A DNA stretch of 64,000 bases from Cheiracanthium punctorium (taxonomy: Eukaryota; Arthropoda; Arachnida; Araneae; Cheiracanthiidae), in assembly GCA_038373885.1 (NCBI GenBank), contig JAWZYV010013192.1, positions 1 through 64,000 on the forward strand, written 5' to 3'. This document shows positions 56,401-64,000 of this stretch, one piece after another. The first letter of the stretch is position 1; each line of letters opens with the position of its first letter. The translations under genes were made by a program, and so were the position numbers. Below the pieces are notes generated by a model. It was given only the letters and a program-made list of their open reading frames with translations, was not told where the DNA came from and made no database searches.

Positions 56401-58390
56401 AATTAACGAAGATTTGCGTTGTGATTATCAAGGCAACGGCATGGCACCAAGATGAAAAAAAACTAACCCCAGACTCGTATTCGGAATTGCCTCAGCTGAA
56501 AGGAAATTGGTGTGTGTGAAGCAAGCACAGACAATAATGAGACATTTTTGCAAGAATAAATCACATTTATTTAAAATCAGGAAATAATGGTTCAAAACTT
56601 AAAGATCACTGTAAACGTTAGCACAACAGTTGAGCAGAAATAAACATGAACTCGTGAACAAAATTGGCTGCAATTTTACACTTAGGCACCAACAACTTAA
56701 ATAAACAATTAAATGATTTAAAGCTTAAACGGTCAATATGGGAGAATTACACACTTTCATTTCGTTGAGTTTGGCAAAATTATACTGCTCAAACAGAAAT
56801 ACATTTATACACTTTGTGACACCCAGTATTACACATTTTCACATTCAGTTAATCTTTGAAATTCAATCAGCGTTAGTGCCAAAGTTTACAATTAAAATTT
56901 TTGAAATCATTGTTTACAAGTCATTACAGAATTTTATGAGAGGCCTCTCTAAAAATAGTTATTGAAATAATTGTTTACACATGTAGTTAACTAACTTGCA
57001 CACAAAAAAAAAATATATATATAAAAAAAAAATAATAGCAAAAAAAAAATATATATATAAATATATGCTATTTATGACATTCTTGCAAAAGCAAAAAAAA
57101 AAAAGATTTTTTGTGGTTTTTGTAGAATAAAAAAGAAAAGAAAAAAAAAGCCTAACAATTAAAACATGGAATTAAGAAAGAAATGGTGAAATTAAAAGGT
57201 TAATATTGAGGGGGACCGGTACTACATTGAAACTAAGTTAAGGGGGATGAGGGGCTTGACGCCCACGCCCAAAATGGCGCAAAAGGGTGAGCAGAATGGA
57301 AGAGTGTCCAAGTGGAAGGCTGCCAGGCTTGGGGGGGTCCTTGATAAACTTTCATGGCCGAAGGAGATGATGTTTGTAACAGAAATTGACGTGGAAAGTT
57401 CTTACACAGCTTCTATCTGGGTGTAGTAGGACTAAAGAACGGCTTCTTCAAACACAGGCCAGCAACGTAGACCTCGGCGTTACAAAAATATCGCTCCCGC
57501 ACCGTCACTTGAAAAGAAATGCGAAAAACATCACCTGTGTCATTCCGATGGCTGGGACTCCCCTTTCAGGCCTTGGCTCCCTCCTCTGGTCGCCGGTGCA
57601 TCGATCACGACCTTCTCATGGTGGCTGCTTTTAAGAGGTCGGCTCCAGGAATTATGATGGCATGGAAGATGCAACTGCCACTCCTCCAAATCTGCTCTAA
57701 TCTAGAACAATGACATTTTGAATGGTCTGAGACTAACCGGCTGCTAGTCTCCTCGCTCCTGGCCTAGTCAAGGGAAAAACTGAAACACCTCCGCACACAC
57801 ACTCACTCTAATCTCGACTGACGCTATCCTCCTCACCCAGCCGGCTCTTTCCTTCCTCCCCCCCTCACGCGCTGCTTCCTCAACCAACGACAGATCGCCA
57901 ATGCCAGCTTCCTTCTCGAAATCTCGCAGAGAAACGCGCGGGAAAAAGGAGTCCGTGTGCAAAGCACCGATCTTCTCTGAAAATGGCGGACGATTTCAAG
58001 ATGGTGAGACATCAGAAGAAGCGTCAATCAAAATGAAAAAAAAATGGCGATTGACCGAAACAGTACCTAGGCCGGAAAAATAGTCAAATCGCACGGGGAA
58101 ATGCTCAAAATTAAGAATTATTCCTAACTAGGATCGAAATCTATCCGTATATTAGCAAAAGAATAAAATAAAAGGAAAACATTTAAATTTAAGTAAACAT
58201 CTTAGGATTTAGCTTCAGAAGTAGGAAGGGAAAAAATAATATGGGGTCACCAAATTGGTACTATAGAAAAACTGATTTAAGGCAAAAACATAATAAATAA
58301 AGTGAATTAAGCAAATATTAAAGGAAAATATTTAAGGAAGCATTAAAGATATATCATTATTAACATAACTTAAAAAGGGTAAAATACTCA
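56401..58390. other. About 2 kb inserted between the piggyBac transposase halves
   Basis: No protein domain is recognised. It includes A-rich and ATATAT stretches at 57001-57170 and a GC-richer segment at 57230-58030. On the minus strand it contains TTGGTGACCCCAT near 58256-58244, which resembles the primer-binding site of some gypsy elements, but no LTR pair or gag was found. Confidence 0.4.
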
Positions 58391-58720
58391 TTAAAAGATA
58401 GCAAAATTATTGTAAGTTATTGAAAAAGAAACACTTGTTGTAAAACTTATTATTAAAAAAAAACCAAAATCACTTGAAATAAAAATGGTTTGATTGTAAA
58501 ACTTATTATTAGAAAAATGCAAAGTCACTTGAAATGAAAATAGGTTGATACCACACATCACAACTGCCATGTTTAGTGTGTTGGTGAAAAATGGCCACCA
58601 CCATTTTTTCCCTTTTATTTTTGGACGGTAAAGGCTCAAAGATTGATCTAGTAGGTCTATTCCCCCCATGTTTCTATTATATGATGCCGTAACATAGGTC
58701 TGATGTACATCAATTCTTTC
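58391..58720 (-). pseudogene. piggyBac transposase, part of the catalytic domain
   Basis: The minus strand encodes TASYNRNMGGIDLLDQSLSL, then YRPKIKGKKWWWPFFTNTLN and MAVVMCGINLF. This is the conserved piggyBac block (MGGVD..DQ, YR..I..KKWWW) around the last catalytic aspartate; MGGID keeps that aspartate. The N-terminal two thirds, with the other catalytic aspartates, is missing. The reading frame downstream runs into a 55-bp tandem duplication. Confidence 0.85.
58438..58548. repeat. Tandem duplication, 2 x ~55 bp
   Basis: Two adjacent units beginning TTGTAAAACTTATTATT (58438-58493 and 58494-58548) differ by a few substitutions and one indel. They lie just after the recognisable piggyBac block. 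Confidence 0.85.
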
Positions 58721-59516
58721 CTTTTCTGCTACGCTCCTTCTTTAAGTGAACCTATTGGTTTAAAATTTGAAGCCAGGCAAACAACCTTATTATATTTCCA
58801 CTTAACTTTTACACGCCAATGTTCCCAAACGGGAACATCACCTTTGAAATTTCTTTTAAAAAAATGTTTTACTTTTATGCACTTACAAAAAATTATATTT
58901 ATAGTTAAAAAGTGACTTGATTTATTGATGAAAAACCTAATCTATTTTCTAATTACTGTCGCTTACGAAAATTCATGAAAAATACGTTTTTTGGTTATTT
59001 TCACAAGTGTTTATAAAACATTTTATGTACAATTTGTAAAAGGTGCAAAAACTATAAAATTCGAGATTTATGATGATAAATAAGGACTACCTTAATGAGC
59101 AAATATGATAAATAATAGTTTACAATAAAATTGCATTTACTATGATACATCAAATGTTGTTGTTCCCATTTGGGAACATTGGCATGATTCGCTATACTTC
59201 TCGGGTAATTTACATTGCTCCATACTTCTATAATCCATAATGGTGAAAACCTAACAACTTAAGTTTTTCTGATAATGTGTTCAGAAACAGGTCAAAGACC
59301 CTTTGTTTCCCTCTTATAGCGTGTCTATACTCCTTCTCTCCCCCCCCCCTCCCCCCGTCCCCGTTCCTGGTGAGGATTTGTATTGGAGCACATATGAAGA
59401 TTTGTCAGTCTAATTGTTACTTCAGTGATGTCAAGAGCTCGCTTTAGGCAAATAAAAAAGTATTTTCACATCATTGATTTGAAATCAGGCAATAAATTGG
59501 GCAAAATTGCTCCCTT
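58721..59516. other. Non-coding, with two GGGAACA palindromes
   Basis: AT-rich, no gene. It contains TGTTCCCAAACGGGAACA (58820-58837) and TGTTCCCATTTGGGAACA (59161-59178), and C runs near 59340-59355. Confidence 0.5.
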
Positions 59517-59650
59517 CAGGGTTCCCACACTTTTTGGCAGTATGAATTCCAAGAGTTTTTAAGGAGTTTTCCAGGAGAAAATATAATTTTTCCAGGAGTA
59601 TACATAAATGGGTAAAATCATACAAGCCGGTGCACACCCCGTGTAAACAA

Positions 59651-59700
59651 GGCGAGAGTCGCTGGGGCTTGGTGGTTACCAAGTCCCAGTGACTCTCGCC
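59651..59700. repeat. 22-bp-arm inverted repeat (hairpin)
   Basis: The left arm GGCGAGAGTCGCTGGGGCTT (continuing GG) and the right arm CCAAGTCCCAGTGACTCTCG (continuing CC) pair over 22 bp around a 6-nt loop, with two mismatches that become G.U pairs in RNA. The arms are much more GC-rich than the surrounding DNA. It lies about 130 bp inside the left end of the second hAT-like element. Confidence 0.9.
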
Positions 59701-60862
59701 AACCAATTTGCACGATCAGCAAAGTATTTTAACACATTAAAATTGCACAATATTCCACTAACAAAAATATTAAAACAAAATACACCGTCCATATTTAAGC
59801 TAAAAAACATCAGCAAATTAGGTAACAGGCAATTTAAAATGAGCAAACAGTCGACCGTTTTTTAACTATAGTGGATTAAGCTCCCTAGTTGTACAGCTAA
59901 TGTAAACTGGGCAAACAAACACTGGCCCGTTTTCAATGCAAAAAAACATCGGTGGATTAAACAACCTAGTTGTACACCTCATATAAAGTCAGTATGATTA
60001 GAATAGTACATAAATAGCACTTATGATAACATAAAAACATCAATTTAAAATTCACATTAAAAACCTTATAAATTGCAAAAATTCGTTTAAAAAAAAGCAC
60101 TTACCTTTATTTTTTTTAATTAACCACTCAGAAATGTCCCTAACACCCACCGGCTTATAATGTAACACCAGCATGCTTTCTTTTATTTACTTTTATATTG
60201 ACACTGCATTTCTCACAAACACTGACACCAGCCGATAACGTAAAACAAACATGCTTCCTAGCTTTATATTCACACCCTATTTCTAACAAACACACACACA
60301 CTTTCTTTTCATACAATAACATAACACATTTCATTCCCTTCCATCCATAACATAAAACAATTTCAAATTCCCAAACTGACGATGTACACTTTTTTATGGT
60401 TGCCAGCCTAAATAACCATCGGCAGGGTACTTCACTCCTGCTGAGCATCGCCCACGATGGCGCCAGAACCAAACATGTAAACAAACATCAAAATGTAAAC
60501 AGCACTGCATACAGAATATAGTCCCATAAATGTCCCTAAGTATGATCTATACACGCAATATAACAACATATTTTTATATATTCTAGAATATAATCAAAGC
60601 CTTTTTTAAATCTTTTTTTTTTTTTTTTTTGCTATGTTGTGTGCCAAACTAAAAGTACAGGGAAAAAAAAACTAAATTAGTAGCATTACTAGTGTAAATT
60701 TTACAATCATTTCATGTATTTAAAAAAATTGACTAGACCAGATAGAAACATAAAACATTTCTTTTTAAAGTCAATAAATATTTATTGCAATGAATGTAAC
60801 AGGCAAATTATTCAAAAGCAAAAGTATTCAAAGTATAATAATTATTCAAAAAGCAATTAGTG
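59701..60862. other. Non-coding part of the second hAT-like element
   Basis: AT-rich with short open frames only. AGTGGATTAA-type strings repeat near 59870 and 59950, and a run of about 19 T lies near 60612-60630. No gene is recognised. Confidence 0.45.
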
Positions 60863-61790
60863 TTAACTATCTATATCTTTTAAAGCTAAACATTTTTCCT
60901 CTATCTCTAAATCTAATTTTTTGAGATCATTTTTTTTCTCTTCCGCCCTTCGTCGGAGAGCATTAGATTTCGAAATTAAAGATAATTTTCCTGTTTCTTC
61001 TGCTTGTTTAGCAAATGTAATTGATGATTTGCTTATCTCTTCAATGTCTTTCTCCATACATCTTTTCTTTTTTTTTTTTTAAATTCATCCAAATTATCCA
61101 AAACTAATTTCCTCTTCTCTGTTACTTTAACAACTTTTTTTCTATCTTCTAGATATGCAGAATACTTCTGCCTTGCTCCTGCAGCGGATATCAATAATTT
61201 TTTTGTAATATCAACATTTTCCAATCCACCAACACTTTTAATGTGGTCGTCTATAACACGCTTTGCTATAATAGTCTGCTCAGATAGATTCTCCACCATC
61301 AGCCTTTTATTTGCAGAAAATCCTCTTTCCACAGAAGCCTGCCCATGAGATAATAACAATAGTAGTTTTATGATACTCCACAAATTCTTATAATTTACAT
61401 TTTTGGCTAAGAAACTGAGAAAAAACACATCTAGTCGGTCTACAGCTGGATCAAAATAATTTTCTAAACAGCTTTTAAACTGTACTTCAATATCCATTCA
61501 GTGAAACTCTTCGATGAATAATTCATATTCCTTAAGAATATTATCACAAATATTTTCATTGATTTTTTTACAATTTGTTAAATGCAATAACAGATTGTTA
61601 AACTTGAATTTGTTATTCTCTCTGTTTTTAATTAGTAATCTGGGATCAAGACATGAAATATTAACCACATCATACTTACGTGGGCACTTATCTTTAACTT
61701 TTTGGTTAAGTTTTGTAAAAAACGTCTACTATTCAAGTAGAACAGCATTGCCTCTTTATCAGATATAGATAAATTCCCCTCAGTGAAGAG
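60863..61790 (-). pseudogene. hAT-family C-terminal transposase remnant
   Basis: From 61750 downward the minus strand encodes DKEAMLFYLNSRRFLQNL. After a frameshift it gives KCPRKYDVVNISCLDPRLLI, then a TGA (61500-61498) directly before a 154-aa open stretch starting MDIEVQFKSCLENYFDP. That stretch has the dimerisation block LLLLSHGQASVERGFSANKR, typical of hAT C-terminal domains. A run of about 11 T (61070-61080) shifts the frame. The last 64 codons (MEKDIEEISK...) are a charged coiled-coil-like tail. The N-terminal BED finger and first catalytic part were not found. Confidence 0.8.
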
Positions 61791-62337
61791 CTATTTTTAG
61801 AAACACACGTGACCTAAGAGGATTCCCCCTCCGTGTTGATCCAAAGACATTCACTCAACTGGTTTTGTTTTTGTAAGGCATTTTTGTTCTTGCAGCATGG
61901 TTTTTACATACTACTTTATTTCATAGTGACTTGAATTACTTTTGGAGATCATTGATGCATAATATTTTCTACTTATTATATTAAAAATATCTTGCAGAAA
62001 GATATTAATACTAGCAGCAGAAAGCAAGAAAAAATTCTGCTTCCGGGACCCCTTAGCGATGATTGACATTATAAGCGATAAGACTATCACGTGGTATTCC
62101 TGAAACTTGTCGGGACAGCCGTTTTACCGAGGATTCGCCTGGCCGGGCTTTGTTATTTTTAAAGATTTTTCTAATCAGGGTTCTTTTCTAGCCAAAAAAT
62201 TTAAAGCCTTGTTAAAATTCAAGGATTCTCAAGACTCTTAGGGTAAAATACGCTTTTTCAAGGCTTTTTAAGGCCTTGAAATCGAAATTTTGAAATTCAA
62301 GGACTTTCAAGGTTTTCAAGGCCGCGTACGAACCCTG
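61791..62337. other. Right non-coding end of the second hAT-like element
   Basis: It contains the AAGGCCTTGAAA/TTCAAGG subterminal repeats (62195-62325) and the terminal GTACGAACCCTG. No gene. Confidence 0.5.
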
Positions 62338-64000
62338 GGCAGTCTGCAAACTACAGGAACATGCTATAAATGAAGTGGGGCAACTGGGAGTTTACGCACA
62401 CAAAAAAAAAAAAAAAAAAAAAAAATTATACGGTGGGGGGGAGGTCGAGTCGACATCTCTTTTCTGCCCTATGACTCTCTGCACTGAACCAGCAGCTAAA
62501 TTTTAGCTGCCTCTATTAACATCCATTTTTATGAACATCCAACACATTACATACTGGAGGTGTGCACGCTGTGCCGGAACTCCGACAAGCACCTACTTCA
62601 GTTAGAGATACTGAACTTCGTAAGAGATACGACATCGTCTTAGTGCGCATGCTCAGAAAATCATCCACGGCAGAAAAATCATCCAAACTACGGCAACCCG
62701 TTTTCCCTCAGTTGGCCGTTACTTGGGAAGCAGGCGAGTTTTATTTTTCGCTTTTTATTTCTACCTTTAAATGGTGCGAACTGAGCATGCATAATATCGT
62801 TCAATTATGGATGCAATGCGAGTACGGAGAAATAACTACAGTGCAGCAAATTAAAGTGCAATCACATAACGATGTATTATTATTCCCCTTACATTTTGTT
62901 TGTTTGTTTGTTTTTGTTTATTAATTCATATTTGTAGTACATCATTCATAAACCCTTAATTTATATGAATATTGGTATTGGTTGATTTTTAAATATTGGA
63001 AAACTGTTTTTTTTTTCTTCAAGTATGCTTCCTATAATGTTGTTGTAGAAGTAAATTATGATTAAGTTCACATGAATAACTTCATTTGTCAGTTTTAAAT
63101 GTATACAAATACATATATTTGTGCTGAACAATTCTACTTTTCTTTCCTTCTAAATGTTAATCCTTTCCTTCTAAATGTTCCTTCTAACACGGCATGCCAT
63201 AAAATTTACGTCATATCAAAGTAAATTAGCAAAGAAACGAGATTAAAGTAAAATATTTCCTTCTGCCGAAACATGGAGGATTTAAATATTTAAATTGTGC
63301 ATTTACGGGGAAGAAACGAAGATGAAAGTAATAGGTATTATTAGTAGATTTGTTGCGATAATATGGGTTAAAGCACAATATGCCGTTAGAATATACAGAA
63401 AGGGGCATGCGCTCCCAATTTTGCATCAAGATCTTTTTATTTTCAATATTTGTTTGGAAATTCAAAAGGAAAAATAGAAGAAAAATCCCCCCAAAATCTT
63501 TCCAGTGCCCCCCCCCCAAAAAAAAAAAATCCGTAAAAAACAGTAACACTACTTCAAAAGACCAGTACAAGTACAAAAAGCAAAAATTGAAAAGTAAATA
63601 GTAAATATTCAATTACACCTCAATAACACGTACATTTTTGAACAGCTGAATAACTTCTGCATAGAGTGCTTAAAACAACTCATGCCAGTAAATATTTTTC
63701 AGAGACTGATATCTAGTGAGCTACGATTTCAGAAAAATATTGCTGTATCTAAATATTTATAACTGAAACTGAAACATTTTGACTCAAAGCAAAAAACTCA
63801 GATGAAAGGCGCAGAGTAAAAAGGAGCCAACAGCAGTTTGGCGTCTGTATTCTTTTCGCCAAATGCAGTCCGGCGCAATCATGGAAAAAAATACAAAATA
63901 CAAAGCTTTTGAAGGATTTTTTAGTTAATTTAATGCGTGATATGCGCACATATAACATAAATACATGTTAAAACAATATTTTCGTAAAGTTCAAACAAGG
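62338..64000. other. Unassigned sequence
   Basis: No recognisable gene. A run of 25 A lies at 62402-62426. A 120-codon open frame at 62562-62924 (MHAVPELRQAPTSVRD...) has no recognised domain. TGCGCATGCTCAG (62643-62655) and its partial inverse CTGAGCATGC (62781-62790) lie in it and resemble NRF1-type promoter sites, but nothing else supports a promoter. C and A runs occur at 63486-63530. Confidence 0.4.

Larger units (their letters stand above)
59517..62337 (-). mobile_element. Second hAT-like element, 2.8 kb, degenerate
   Basis: The left end CAGGGTTCCCACAC (59517-59530) is mirrored at the right by GTACGAACCCTG, the reverse complement of CAGGGTTCGTAC, ending 62337. A hAT C-terminal transposase remnant lies between on the minus strand. 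Near the right end AAGGCCTTGAAA and CAAGGNTTTCAAGG motifs repeat in both orientations. No clear 8-bp duplication was found, so the copy is probably old. Confidence 0.65.

Noticed and set aside
58244..58256. Gypsy primer-binding site TTGGTGACCCCAT on the minus strand
   Set aside because: Too short and imperfect, with no LTR on one side and no gag on the other.
62562..62924. 120-codon open frame with two NRF1-like strings
   Set aside because: No domain, no splice context and no conserved start; kept only as a remark on the region.

Overview
The window is AT-rich eukaryotic DNA made almost entirely of transposable elements. I can identify no host gene with confidence. The mixture is an RNase H-bearing, I-superfamily non-LTR retrotransposon in many copies, with BEL/Pao, Ty1/copia, Ty3/gypsy, Tc1/mariner, several hAT, pogo/Tigger-like, piggyBac and Tnp2/DUF4218-like remnants. 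This suits an arthropod, most likely a chelicerate such as a spider; the organism is inference, the element content is read from the sequence.

One non-LTR family dominates, and I number its copies 1-8 from left to right. Copy 1 (1-2671) is an indel-riddled fragment. Copy 2 (5845-5881) is only about 37 bp long. Copy 3 (20911-22675) is 5'-truncated. Copy 4 (25167-30792, minus) is full length but broken. Copy 5 (32612-43957) is split by copy 6 (33669-39376), which is full length with both ORFs open. Copy 7 (44296-53597) is full length and split by copy 8 (48918-52490, minus, 5'-truncated). A complete copy is about 5.6-5.7 kb. It starts with CCCCTCAGGGGG, has a ~550-nt 5' UTR, ORF1 (about 400 aa, three zinc knuckles), ORF2 (about 1227 aa: AP endonuclease, reverse transcriptase, RNase H, CCHC finger), a 3' UTR with two hairpins, and an AACC-repeat tail. 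Copies 4, 6, 7 and 8 have exact 14-bp target-site duplications and copy 2 has one matching at 13 of 14.

Left part (1-20900): copy 1; a Tc1/mariner-like element with long inverted repeats (3200-5040); a hAT-type non-autonomous element (5345-6104) holding copy 2; a 201-nt run of C (6266-6466); a long stretch with no recognisable gene except one possible terminal exon near 7143; a minisatellite (12861-13075); Ty1/copia pol and gag fragments with a perfect 175-bp MITE; a BEL/Pao gag region joined head-on to an inverted BEL/Pao C-terminus (17334-19215); and a Tnp2/DUF4218-like transposase remnant (19250-20275).

Central part (22676-55560) is a Russian-doll structure. A minus-strand Ty3/gypsy polyprotein is split by a hAT element (23809-54898) with inverted ends and a near-perfect 8-bp duplication. 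Inside the hAT lie copy 4, copy 5 (containing copy 6) and a pogo/Tigger-like element (44171-54403). The pogo element contains copy 7, which contains copy 8. The deepest chain is five levels: gypsy, hAT, pogo, copy 7, copy 8.

Right part (55560-64000): a split piggyBac transposase remnant with a recurring TGTTCCC/GGGAACA palindrome, a second hAT-like element (59517-62337) with a hAT C-terminal remnant, and unassigned AT-rich sequence. The genes do not form a host pathway; each set belongs to the self-propagation of its element.
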